Positions 54,673-63,224 are shown, numbered from the stretch's first letter. The stretch is 64,000 nucleotides of DNA from Hyphomicrobium sp. D-2 (GCF_029872155.1 NZ_JARXLA010000008.1:622501-686500); one strand, 5' to 3'. The notes: generated by a model from the letters alone, not told the origin. Numbers and translations are program-made.

Positions 54673-54772
54673 ATGACAGGTTGGGTATCGTGAACCCAAA
54701 GGCATGATGCCGAACTGTCATACCGGCTGGTCCGGTATGTCCCCTCCAGTATCTAGTTCGCAGGGACACACA
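54673..54772 (+). promoter_or_regulatory. Structured flagellin leader 5
   Basis: P1 is TTGGGT (54681-54686) with ACCCAA (54694-54699). P2 is GGCATGATGCC. P3 is CATACCGG/CCGGTATG, perfectly paired. TGTCCC (54738-54743) is complementary to GGGACA (54763-54768). The alternative partner is AGGCATG (54700-54706), weakened by one base. Confidence 0.8.
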
Positions 54773-55711
54773 ATGGCGAGTATCAATACCAACGTTGCCG
54801 CGATGACGGCGCTCCGCGCTCTCACCTCCACCAACTCCGCACTGACGCAGACGCAGAGCCGTATTTCTACCGGTATGCGTGTCAACACCGCAGCCGACAA
54901 CGCTGCTTACTGGTCGATCGCAACCACACTGCGTTCCGACAGCTCTTCGCTTTCGACGGTGCAGGATGCGCTCGGTCTTGGCGCAGCTTTCGTCGACGTT
55001 GCCTACACGGCAATGGACGAAGCCAAGAACATCGTATCGAAGATCAAGGACAAGCTGGTTGCCGCCGCTCAGCCCGGCCTTGATCGTGGCAAGATCCAGA
55101 CCGAAATCACCGAGCTTCAGTCGCAGCTCAAGGGCATGGCCGACGCCGCCACGCTGCAGGGCCAGAACTGGCTGTCCGTGGATTCGTCCGCAGCTGGCTA
55201 CAATGCGACCAAGAAGGTTGTGTCGTCGATTGCCCGTACGGGTGGTTCGATCTCGGTGCAGTCGATCTCGATCAACACGGGTTCGATGAAGCTGTTCGAT
55301 TCCTCCGCTGCTGCGAAGGGCATTCTGGATACGAACCGTAACGCTACGACCGGTGCGGTTGATGCTGCTGGTACGTTCACGATTGCGGCCATCAATATCT
55401 CGGCGCTGACCGACAGCACGGCTGACCTCGCAACGCTTGACGGCTACATCAAGGGCGCTGACCGCGCGATCACCGAGATGGCTGCTGGTGCTACCACGCT
55501 GGGTGCTGCCAAGGCACGCATCGAGATTCAGCAGTCGTTCGTGTCGAGCCTCAAGAACTCGATCGAGAGCGGCATCAGCCAGCTCGTTGACGCTGACATG
55601 AACGCCGAATCAACCCGTTTGCAGGCGCTGCAGGTGAAGCAGCAACTTGGCATTCAGGCGCTGTCGATCGCCAACAGCTCCAGCCAGAGCATCCTGAGCC
55701 TGTTCCGGTAA
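54773..55711 (+). CDS. fliC: Flagellin, subfamily B, copy 5
   Basis: The ATG at 54773 matches the other copies; the frame is open further upstream through the leader (from 54704), but that reading is rejected. The protein has 312 residues with subfamily B termini (TTLRSDSSSLS, ARIEIQQSF) but the short central TGAVDAAGTF form, like copy 1. It is followed by a hairpin lacking a T-tract. Confidence 0.97.
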   Translation: MASINTNVAAMTALRALTSTNSALTQTQSRISTGMRVNTAADNAAYWSIATTLRSDSSSLSTVQDALGLGAAFVDVAYTAMDEAKNIVSKIKDKLVAAAQPGLDRGKIQTEITELQSQLKGMADAATLQGQNWLSVDSSAAGYNATKKVVSSIARTGGSISVQSISINTGSMKLFDSSAAAKGILDTNRNATTGAVDAAGTFTIAAINISALTDSTADLATLDGYIKGADRAITEMAAGATTLGAAKARIEIQQSFVSSLKNSIESGISQLVDADMNAESTRLQALQVKQQLGIQALSIANSSSQSILSLFR

Positions 55712-55734
55712 GGCCACAACTGGCATGAATTGAA

Positions 55735-55765
55735 TGAGCCAGCTTCCGGAAACGGGGCTGGCTCA
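55735..55765 (+). terminator. Hairpin after flagellin 5
   Basis: TGAGCCAGC (55735-55743) and GCTGGCTCA (55757-55765) form a perfect 9-base stem with no T-tract. Some readthrough into fliF is possible. Confidence 0.55.
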
Positions 55766-55849
55766 CTCATTGGAACGTCTCGCGCAAGGTTCCCCCCGAA
55801 AGGTTACGGCGGCAAATCATAGGCCGGATTCGTAACCGCCGGGGAAGCA

Positions 55850-57535
55850 ATGAACTGGAGCGAACAGCTCAAGCAACTGCGCGACAACCTTTTGGCTCTC
55901 GGCCCACGGCGCCTTGCCGTGCTCGGCCTTGTAGGGCTGGCTGTTTTCAGCGCCGTTGGTCTTAGCAGCTACTATCTCAGCCGTCCTGATTTCGAGACGC
56001 TGTATGCCGGTCTTGAACCGCAGGATGCTGCGCGTATCGGTGCAGCGCTGCAGGAAAGCGGCATTTCATTCGATGTGAATCCCGAGGGCACGGCCGTGCT
56101 TGTGCATCCGGGGCAGGCCTCGCGTGCGCGCATGCTGCTGGCGGAGAAAGGTCTGCCGAGCAGCGCCAGCGCGGGCTATGAACTTTTCGACAAGATGGGC
56201 GCGATCGGCCTGACATCGTTCATGCAGGAGATCACGCGTGTCCGTGCGCTGGAGGGCGAGATAAGCCGCACCATTCAGGGCATGAAGGGTGTGCGCGCCG
56301 CGCGTGTGCACATCGTGATGGCGGATACAGGTTCGTTCCGGCGCAGCACGCAGAAGCCTTCTGCATCGGTGGTAATCCGGGCGGATTCGACCTCAGAGTT
56401 CAACTCTTCCCAGGCCATCCGTCATCTTGTGGCGGCTGCGGTGCCGGGCCTGACTGTTGACCAGGTTCGCGTGTTGAGCACGGATGGCACGGTGCTGGCC
56501 GGTGGCGAAGGCGCTTTCAATGCTGCGCCGACGAAGATGCTGGAGCTTGAGCGCACCGTTGCGAATGAGCTGAAGCAGAATGTCAGCCAGACGCTGGCGC
56601 CCTATATCGGCATCGACAACTTCCAGATCAGCGTGGCCGCGCGTCTCAACATCGACAAGCGCCAGATCAACGAAACAACCTACGATCCGAATTCGCGCTT
56701 TGAACGTTCGCGCCGCACGATCAAGGAAAAGAGCAACGCGCGGGATGCGGGCAATTCGCAGCCTGTCGGCGTGGAGCAGAACATTCCGGCGGAACAGCCG
56801 CAGACAGGTGGGGACAGCAGCTCTGCCCGCGCCAGCGAGCGCAAGGAAGAGCTGAAGAACTTCGAGGCAAATTCGAAGGTCATGTCGACCGTCAGTGACG
56901 GCTATCGCATTGACGCATTGACAGTTGCGGTGGTGCTGAACCGCAAGCGCCTGGAGATGTTGCTCGGCGAGGGGGCGACGCCTGAAGCGATCGCTTCCAA
57001 GCTGAAGGAAGTTGAGAACATCGTCGCTTCGGCAACCGGAGCTGACACCGAGCGGGGTGATCGCATCACTGTTGCGGCGGTTGAGTTCATGCCGCACGGG
57101 GAGATGCTTGAGCCGCTGCCGGGTCCGGGCGTGATGGACTTCCTGATGGGCGAGATGGGCACCTTCATCAAGGCGCTGGCGGTGCTCGGTGCGGCGATGA
57201 TCCTGGTGTGGTTCGGACTGCGTCCGGCAACGCGCATGCTGCTGGAGTATCAGCCGATCGCAGCGCCTGCGGCAGTTGCATCAGTGACGAGCGACCTGCC
57301 GTTCGAGCCGCAGATTGCGCCGGCATTTTCATCGGATTTTGGATCTGGGAACATGGCGTTCGCGGGCGGAGGCATGCCGTTTGGCATGGATGATGGCGAG
57401 CCGGATCTGATCGGAGACCTCACCAGCAAGATCAATCGGAATCCGCAGAAGCGCCTGGAACAGATCATCGACTATGACGAGGACCAGGCCGTTACTATCA
57501 TGAAGCAGTGGCTGCGCGGGAGCGTAACGACGTGA
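55850..57535 (+). CDS. fliF: Flagellar MS-ring protein FliF
   Basis: This 561-residue protein has an N-terminal membrane helix (RLAVLGLVGLAVFSAVGLS) and two ring-building domains (YAGLEPQDAARIGAALQESG; LAEKGLPSSASAGYELFDKMG). A second membrane helix (FIKALAVLGAAMILVWFGL) precedes a C-terminal FliG-binding tail (KRLEQIIDYDEDQAVTIMKQ). It is the base plate on which the motor assembles. The stop overlaps the fliH GTG start. Confidence 0.96.
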   Translation: MNWSEQLKQLRDNLLALGPRRLAVLGLVGLAVFSAVGLSSYYLSRPDFETLYAGLEPQDAARIGAALQESGISFDVNPEGTAVLVHPGQASRARMLLAEKGLPSSASAGYELFDKMGAIGLTSFMQEITRVRALEGEISRTIQGMKGVRAARVHIVMADTGSFRRSTQKPSASVVIRADSTSEFNSSQAIRHLVAAAVPGLTVDQVRVLSTDGTVLAGGEGAFNAAPTKMLELERTVANELKQNVSQTLAPYIGIDNFQISVAARLNIDKRQINETTYDPNSRFERSRRTIKEKSNARDAGNSQPVGVEQNIPAEQPQTGGDSSSARASERKEELKNFEANSKVMSTVSDGYRIDALTVAVVLNRKRLEMLLGEGATPEAIASKLKEVENIVASATGADTERGDRITVAAVEFMPHGEMLEPLPGPGVMDFLMGEMGTFIKALAVLGAAMILVWFGLRPATRMLLEYQPIAAPAAVASVTSDLPFEPQIAPAFSSDFGSGNMAFAGGGMPFGMDDGEPDLIGDLTSKINRNPQKRLEQIIDYDEDQAVTIMKQWLRGSVTT

Positions 57536-58146
57536 GCGCCATCCCGATAGCCAACTTCCTTGTCGAGTTCGCAAGCGAACTTCCACAGCCGGTCGCGAGC
57601 CCCATGCTCGCGCCGGTTATGTCGGTTGTTGACGAGCTGGACTGGGAGGCGAAGCTTGATGAGGCCTACGCCAGAGGTCTTGTCGAGGGCCGCCAGGCTG
57701 TAGAAGCGATGGCCGATGCGCGCATAGAGGAGCAGCGCGCAGAGTTCGAGGCTTCGTTGTCGGCCGCGCGGGCTGGCTGGTGTGAGGAAACTTCGGCGCT
57801 GTCGGCGAAATTCGCTGATGCTTTGCAACAGTACGGTCAGCAGGTCGGCGATAGCGTTGCGCAGGTGCTGCGGCCATTTTTGGCTGAAGCGGTTCTCATG
57901 CGGGCGGTGAGCGAAATATGCACGACGATTGCGGATCTTGCCGCTGCAAATCCCGGTCTGACGATCGAGATCGCGGGGCCGAAGGATACGTTTGAAGCGG
58001 TGCGCAATGGATTGCCGCCGGTCATCGCCGAAGCGCTGGTCTATACACCGGCTGATAGCATTGAGCTTACTGTGAAGGCCGGGACGTCGTTGCTGGAAAC
58101 GCGCATCGCCACATGGCTTGAAGAAGTTCTGGTGGCGGCCGAATGA
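57532..58146 (+). CDS. fliH: FliH-like export ATPase regulator
   Basis: The GTG at 57532 overlaps the fliF stop and gives 204 residues. The protein is helical, with DEAYARGLVEGRQAVEAMADAR and later AKFADALQQYGQQVGD. Its C-terminal domain resembles the FliH/YscL family (AVRNGLPPVIAEALVYTPAD). FliH binds FliI and restrains or positions it. The family is poorly conserved, so the call relies on the place after fliF plus fold. Confidence 0.75.
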   Translation: MSAIPIANFLVEFASELPQPVASPMLAPVMSVVDELDWEAKLDEAYARGLVEGRQAVEAMADARIEEQRAEFEASLSAARAGWCEETSALSAKFADALQQYGQQVGDSVAQVLRPFLAEAVLMRAVSEICTTIADLAAANPGLTIEIAGPKDTFEAVRNGLPPVIAEALVYTPADSIELTVKAGTSLLETRIATWLEEVLVAAE

Positions 58147-59336
58147 ACGGAAGCCAATCAAGCGGTCAGGATGACACGACCCAGCAAGAGCTTGTGATTA
58201 TCAAGCGGCGGGGCGGTGACCATGATGAGCCACACAAGGGCGGCGTGTGGAAAATCGCGCACGCCGACTTCATGACGGCGCTGATGGCCTTCTTTCTCGT
58301 CATGTGGCTGATCGGCATATCCGACGAAAAGACGATCAGCGGCGTCGCGAACTATTTCAATCCGATGCGGATGAGCGATGCCGCGACGAAGCCGAAGGGC
58401 GTTTTCACGATGCAGCCTGAGGGCGCACGCGAGCGCGGATCGGGCACGCCGTCGGACACCGATGTGAAAGGCGAATCGCGCGTAAACGAGGCCGAAGAGA
58501 CCAAGGACGGCGAGATCACTCTGCTCGGCAACCCGTACGAAGTGCTCGATGAGATGGCCAAATCTGTCGATGCACGCAAAGAGGGCAACACTTCTTTGCA
58601 TGGGAACGCTTCGGGCGATCGCTCCGCTATGGGTTTCCGCGATCCATTTGAGCCCGATCCGGGTCTTGAACCTTCGGAGCGTGTAACCCCTGAGCGCCAG
58701 TCACAAATGGCAGATGCGGCAGAGGCAGCACGTGGCGGGCCGGATGGCAGTGGACGCGGTGAGCGCGCCGGCAATCAAAGTCGTGATGACGGTACGCAGA
58801 AAAGTCCAGCGGCTTCTGCTGATGGTGCAGAAGCGGCTCTTAGCTCCGCTCAGATGCAGGAAGCCGCTCGCACCGGCAACCCTCAGCAGCTTGCACGCCT
58901 GATCGAGAAAACTGTCGACGACGCGGGCTTTCCGGCCATTCCGGGTATCCAGGTGACCGAAACGCCGGAAGGCGTACTGATCAACATCAGCGACAATGCC
59001 GAATTTGAAATGTTTGGCGTATCGTCGGTGCGGCCAACCCCAGAGCTTGTCGTGTTGCTGGAACGTATCGGCGCGCTGTTGCAGGCGCGCTCTGAACCGA
59101 TTGTCATTCGCGGCCATACCGACAGCCTACAGTTCCGATCGGATCGCAACGACAACTGGCGGCTTTCCACGGCACGTGCGCAAATGGCGTATTACATGCT
59201 GACGCGCGGTGGCGTGCCCGATGAGCGTTTCCGGCGCATCGAGGGCCACGCCGATAACGAACCGAAGAATGCTGCTGATCCGACAGCGGGTGAGAATCGT
59301 CGCGTAGAGATACTGTTGCTTAAAGGAGAGCGCTGA
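58143..59336 (+). CDS. motB: Flagellar motor stator protein MotB
   Basis: This 397-residue protein has one membrane helix (HADFMTALMAFFLVMWLIG) containing the conserved channel aspartate. A long low-complexity periplasmic linker follows, then a C-terminal OmpA/MotB peptidoglycan-binding domain (VIRGHTDSLQF, NWRLSTARAQMAYYMLTRGG, GENRRVEILLLKG). The linker is longer than in enterobacterial MotB, as in rhizobial homologues that bind MotC. It overlaps the fliH and motC genes. Confidence 0.93.
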   Translation: MNGSQSSGQDDTTQQELVIIKRRGGDHDEPHKGGVWKIAHADFMTALMAFFLVMWLIGISDEKTISGVANYFNPMRMSDAATKPKGVFTMQPEGARERGSGTPSDTDVKGESRVNEAEETKDGEITLLGNPYEVLDEMAKSVDARKEGNTSLHGNASGDRSAMGFRDPFEPDPGLEPSERVTPERQSQMADAAEAARGGPDGSGRGERAGNQSRDDGTQKSPAASADGAEAALSSAQMQEAARTGNPQQLARLIEKTVDDAGFPAIPGIQVTETPEGVLINISDNAEFEMFGVSSVRPTPELVVLLERIGALLQARSEPIVIRGHTDSLQFRSDRNDNWRLSTARAQMAYYMLTRGGVPDERFRRIEGHADNEPKNAADPTAGENRRVEILLLKGER

Positions 59337-60526
59337 TGCGTTCTCGCATGCTCCGGTCGCTGGCGCTGACGGCAATACTGCTGCCGCTGACGGGGATTTC
59401 TGCGGAGACTGTATCCGCGCCACAGCAACCTTATGAGCTGGTGCGCGAGTTACAAAATGTGCAGAACAGCTCGGCAACCGATGGGCAGACGTCACGCATT
59501 GAACAGCGCAAGCGCATGGCCGAACTGGCCGAAGCGCTGAATAGCGTAGACATTGCTGTCTGGTCGCAGGAGCGCAATCTGCGCGCTGCCGTGATCTATG
59601 TTCTGAGTGGCGGCGATCCGACCATCCTGCGTCGGCTTATTGAAACGAAGGTCGATCTGGCGGGGCTGGATCGTCTCGTTCGGGGTGCGCTGGCATACAG
59701 CGACCGTGCTGACAAGGAAGCGCTGGAGCTTCTTTCGGGTGTAGATGTAGAAGGGCTTGATCGCACGATCGGCGGCCACGTTGCTTTGGTTCGCGCCGTG
59801 CTTACAGTGAGCGAAGATCAGAGCAAGGCGTTTGCGCTGTTTGATCGCGCGCGCGTTATTGCGCCGGGCACAATCGTGGAAGAGTCGGCTTTGCGGCGGC
59901 AAGCGATTTTGGCCGCGCGCATGAATGAACTCGCCATCTTTGAAGTCCTTTCATCGCAATACTTCCGTCGCTTCGGCAGTTCCATTTTCGCACGCACATT
60001 CGAGCGTCAGTTTGCTGCCGAGGTTGTTGGGCGTGGTTATCCTGTCAATGAGCAGCGGCTGGCAGTGATTGAGGACATGCTGCGCGATCTACCAGATGAT
60101 GTGCGCACGCATACCTGTCTCGCGCTGGCTGAGGAGGGCATTGTCCGTGCCAATGTGGAAATCGTGCGCTTCGCAGCGCGGCTCGCGGCGATAGATGCAC
60201 AGACGCATCCGATGTTTGCAACGCGGATGCGCTTGTTCGAAGCGTCGGCGCTGCTGGTTACCGATCAGCATGACGAAGGTGCCCGCGCGCTATGGTCGAT
60301 AGATCGTTCCAAGCTGGGTGTGCGCGAAGAAGCGTTACTCAACGCGGCATTTGCCGTCGCGCGTGCCATCGCAAAATCGCCGACCGCGGTACCGGCCCAA
60401 GCCTCGCAGCCGGCGCCTGCCTCGGAAGCAGCAGACAATGCGCAGCCGGTCGAGGAACTGCCGATCGTCAGCAACGCTGAAGCTGCGATGGCGCGTGCAG
60501 ACGAGCTGTTGAACGGGGCCCCGTAA
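59336..60526 (+). CDS. motC: Periplasmic motor protein MotC
   Basis: This 396-residue protein has a signal peptide (RSLALTAILLPLTGIS) and a helical repeat body: LAEALNSVDIAVWSQERNLR, LDRLVRGALAYSDRADKEALELL and VRTHTCLALAEEGIVRANVEI. In Sinorhizobium MotC is periplasmic, binds MotB and is needed for motility; the position after motB matches. It shares one base with fliK. Confidence 0.88.
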   Translation: MRSRMLRSLALTAILLPLTGISAETVSAPQQPYELVRELQNVQNSSATDGQTSRIEQRKRMAELAEALNSVDIAVWSQERNLRAAVIYVLSGGDPTILRRLIETKVDLAGLDRLVRGALAYSDRADKEALELLSGVDVEGLDRTIGGHVALVRAVLTVSEDQSKAFALFDRARVIAPGTIVEESALRRQAILAARMNELAIFEVLSSQYFRRFGSSIFARTFERQFAAEVVGRGYPVNEQRLAVIEDMLRDLPDDVRTHTCLALAEEGIVRANVEIVRFAARLAAIDAQTHPMFATRMRLFEASALLVTDQHDEGARALWSIDRSKLGVREEALLNAAFAVARAIAKSPTAVPAQASQPAPASEAADNAQPVEELPIVSNAEAAMARADELLNGAP

Positions 60527-61983
60527 TGACAACACCAGGTAATGTCGCATCGAGTTCAGCTGGGGCTGCAACAGTGAATGCGGTTTCTGCAGTTCGTGGA
60601 AACAGCGCCAAGGGTGGCGAGCAATCTGCCAGCGGAGGATTTGGCGACGTGCTGTCAGATGTCCAGAACGGCAACGGCAAGGGTGAGAAGTCTGGCGTTG
60701 TCGCAGCGGACGCGGGCAAGCGATCGAATACTGCAACGGGTGCGGGCGCGCGTGGCGGGATGGCGGCGGCTGCATCGTCTGGCAGCAGCGATGCGACCCG
60801 ACACTTTCAGGCTCAGATCGAAGATGCGCTGGAAAGTGCTGTGACTGATGGCGCAGCGGAAGGCCAGCCGCAGTATCAAGCTACGGCCAGCAGTGCTCAG
60901 ACAGCGCTTGCTGCTGTGGCAAGTGAACTCGCAGCCGTCATCGGGGCAGCGCAGGGCGGACAAGCGAACAGGGTCGCAAGCTCAAGTGATGGCGATGGCG
61001 TCGACGCCGGAACGGGAACCGACGTAGCCGCCAGACAAGGCGCACAGGCGGCACTGGCTCGTATTGCGAGTGTGTTCAATAACAGCAGCGGTTCTGCGGT
61101 CGCCTCCGATCCTGGTAATGAAGCTGGCATGGACGTGGATGCTGCCCGGGCCGGAGCCGGCAATTTTGCAATCGGTGGCCGCAACAAGTCCGGTGCGGCG
61201 GAAGCAGGCGCTATGCCGGGAGCGGTAGCAGACAGTCCGGTTGATGCCGCCACCGTAGCGCCGGAAGCCATTGCGGAAAGCGAAACTGCTCCGCGCCAGA
61301 CGTTGCGTGCACAGGTAGTGCGTCAGGAAGCGCATTTTCCGCCAGTCATGCCGCAGGCACCGGAGGGTGACGGCACTGTCGATGCTGCCGGAACTGCAAC
61401 CCTTGAAGGCGTGCTTCCTGTTGTCGATGAACTCGCAATGGCTGGAACGCGGCCTGCACAACAGGTGGCCGATCGCATCGGTGCAGGCATCGCGGCTGAT
61501 GCGGTGTTTTCCAGGCATCTGGCCGGTGAAGCAGATCCCGCAACGCCCAAACCCGTGCTGAAGGTGCTGCAGATCCAACTCCAGCCCGCCGATATGGGAA
61601 CGGTCACCGTTCGGATGGAGCTGAAAAACGAGGGCCTGATGGTTCATGTGGAGGCATCGCGCAGCGACACGGCGGAACTGATCCGCAACGATCAGGACAC
61701 GTTGTCGAAGCTGCTGCGCTCCGCCGGATATGCCATAGACGCGACGTCGATCCGGGTTGTGGAAGGCGATCGCAGCGGCGGCTCGCAACAGTTCAGCCAG
61801 CAGAGCGGCGGGCAACCGCAATCACAATCTTCCTGGCAATCTCAATCGGGTGCTTCGGATCATCAGCGCCAATCGGGGCGTGGTGATTCCGGAGATCAGG
61901 CAGGCAACCAAGGCGGACAGGCAAATCGGAATGACAGCAATGAGGCTTCCGCTCATCGCTCTTCTGGCGGGCTTTATCTTTAA
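60526..61983 (+). CDS. fliK: Flagellar hook-length control protein FliK
   Basis: This 485-residue protein is mostly low-complexity (alanine, glycine, serine). Its conserved C-terminal FliK domain has LKVLQIQLQPADMGTVTVRM and GLMVHVEASRSDTAELIRND. A glutamine/serine-rich tail follows. FliK measures the hook and triggers the FlhB specificity switch. The gene overlaps the lytic transglycosylase by about 50 bases. Confidence 0.92.
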   Translation: MTTPGNVASSSAGAATVNAVSAVRGNSAKGGEQSASGGFGDVLSDVQNGNGKGEKSGVVAADAGKRSNTATGAGARGGMAAAASSGSSDATRHFQAQIEDALESAVTDGAAEGQPQYQATASSAQTALAAVASELAAVIGAAQGGQANRVASSSDGDGVDAGTGTDVAARQGAQAALARIASVFNNSSGSAVASDPGNEAGMDVDAARAGAGNFAIGGRNKSGAAEAGAMPGAVADSPVDAATVAPEAIAESETAPRQTLRAQVVRQEAHFPPVMPQAPEGDGTVDAAGTATLEGVLPVVDELAMAGTRPAQQVADRIGAGIAADAVFSRHLAGEADPATPKPVLKVLQIQLQPADMGTVTVRMELKNEGLMVHVEASRSDTAELIRNDQDTLSKLLRSAGYAIDATSIRVVEGDRSGGSQQFSQQSGGQPQSQSSWQSQSGASDHQRQSGRGDSGDQAGNQGGQANRNDSNEASAHRSSGGLYL

Positions 61984-62503
61984 CGCAGCAGCGCTGGCTG
62001 ATGGCTCGCATATGAATGTATGCGAGCAGGAACTCGTGCGCGCGGCGGCGCTGCATAACGTGCCGCTGGGAATGCTTTATGCTGTCGGTTTGACGGAGTC
62101 CGGGCAGAACGGCAAGCTGACGCCGTATGCGATCAATGTTGACGGACGGGCGCTCTACAACCTGAGTAAGGCGGAAGCGCTTGCGGCGATTGAAAAGGCG
62201 CAGGGGCAAGGCGCGCGTTATATCGACGTCGGTTGCATGCAGATCAATCACCGGTATCACGGACGCAAGTTTGACTCGCTGGAAGAGATGTTCGATCCGG
62301 AAAAGAATGTAGCCTATGCAGCACGGTTTCTCAGTGAGTTGAAAGAACGCGAAGGAACCTGGACGATGGCCATTGCGCGTTATCATGCCGGGCCAAAGAA
62401 CTTTCCGGCGCAAAAGGCCTACGTGTGCCGCGTTATAAAACGCATGGTGACGACGGGTTTTGGCGAGTGGACGGATGAAGCACGCCAGTTTTGCGCGGGC
62501 TGA
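61931..62503 (+). CDS. Lytic transglycosylase (SLT-like), flagellar-associated
   Basis: The start is at 61931 or 61940 (in-frame ATGs); both overlap fliK's 3' end in another frame. The protein has about 190 residues, with a signal peptide (LPLIALLAGFIFNAAALA) and an SLT-type catalytic domain: NVPLGMLYAVGLTESGQNGK with the catalytic glutamate, IDVGCMQINHRYHGRKFDSL and IARYHAGPKN. The enzyme cleaves peptidoglycan, probably opening the wall for the rod. It complements the FlgJ-type protein lacking a hydrolase domain. Sinorhizobium has a similar gene after fliK. Confidence 0.88.
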   Translation: MTAMRLPLIALLAGFIFNAAALADGSHMNVCEQELVRAAALHNVPLGMLYAVGLTESGQNGKLTPYAINVDGRALYNLSKAEALAAIEKAQGQGARYIDVGCMQINHRYHGRKFDSLEEMFDPEKNVAYAARFLSELKEREGTWTMAIARYHAGPKNFPAQKAYVCRVIKRMVTTGFGEWTDEARQFCAG

Positions 62504-62552
62504 ATGAAGCGTTGATGCGCATCTTTGCAGAACCAGATCAGGGGCAGACGTG

Positions 62553-62903
62553 ATGGCGGGAAAGATGGGGCTGTTGGGCCCTTACCGGCTCAGCTTCGAC
62601 GGTATCGACGGAGCCGTTGCGCGTCGATCCGCAGGGGTCTACGCGTTGGGACGCATGGACCGCCTCGGCAACTTTCAGGTGAGACACATCGGCCGTTCCG
62701 ACAGCGATGTGGCAAGCAAGCTGCGCGAGTGCATCGGTTCGGATGCGATGTTCAAGTTCACATTTTTCGGAACGGCGCAGGCGGCCTTCGAGAAGGAATG
62801 CGAGCTGTTTCACGACTTCAGCCCACCGGGCAATCGCATCCATCCGGGAAGATGCAAGGGCACGCGCTGGGAGTGCCCGCGCTGCAGGATCTTCAGCGAG
62901 TGA
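62553..62903 (+). CDS. GIY-YIG-like fold protein, hypothetical
   Basis: The ATG at 62553 (or GTG 62550) gives 116 residues. The order GVYALGR, RHIGRSDSDVASKLREC and FFGTAQAAFEKECELFHDF follows the GIY-YIG nuclease layout. However, the second motif reads HIG instead of YIG, and the catalytic glutamate position is uncertain. It could be a degenerate nuclease or binding module. A cysteine pair (WECPRC) ends it. It is not a known flagellar gene. Confidence 0.55.
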   Translation: MAGKMGLLGPYRLSFDGIDGAVARRSAGVYALGRMDRLGNFQVRHIGRSDSDVASKLRECIGSDAMFKFTFFGTAQAAFEKECELFHDFSPPGNRIHPGRCKGTRWECPRCRIFSE

Positions 62904-63081
62904 GCAGCTTCAGCACATCGTCGATTGCTGCTTGATAACCGTGATGCCAATAGGCTCGCTCGGAGCTGCCGGAGTCCAGATGCTTCTGGTCGGCGTCGGC
63001 ATTTTCTGGCTGTTCCGATAGCCATTCGCGAATACGGTCGCGACGCTCTGCAAGGAGCGCAATATTTCCATCGGCGGCCAT
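62893..63081 (-). CDS. Small hypothetical protein
   Basis: This 62-residue protein (MAADGNIALLAERRDRIREWL ... WHHGYQAAIDDVLKLLTR) has protein-like amphipathic composition. It converges on the GIY-YIG-like gene and overlaps its stop by 11 bases. No domain is recognised. Confidence 0.5.
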   Translation of the reverse strand: MAADGNIALLAERRDRIREWLSEQPENADADQKHLDSGSSERAYWHHGYQAAIDDVLKLLTR

Positions 63082-63224
63082 CGTTGATTGAACCTTTGAC
63101 TCTTACGCTTTCACTTGCCTCCGATCATATTGAAGAGGTGTTGGCGTTGCCTCAAATCGATCGTTCAAATTTTTCGTATCTCGGTGTCGGGCGCTGCATG
63201 TAGTGTCGCGGCGTATGAATGCGA

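Noticed and set aside
54704-54772. Extended start for flagellin 5 reading through its leader
   Set aside because: The other four copies start at MASIN with the same upstream RNA element; the extension is only by chance free of stops.
49691-54772. Regular repeats resembling a CRISPR array
   Set aside because: The repeats are flagellin leaders spaced by whole genes, not short spacers.
60982-61821. A 279-residue minus-strand frame opposite fliK
   Set aside because: Cysteine/histidine/arginine-rich antisense of a low-complexity gene; no domain pattern.
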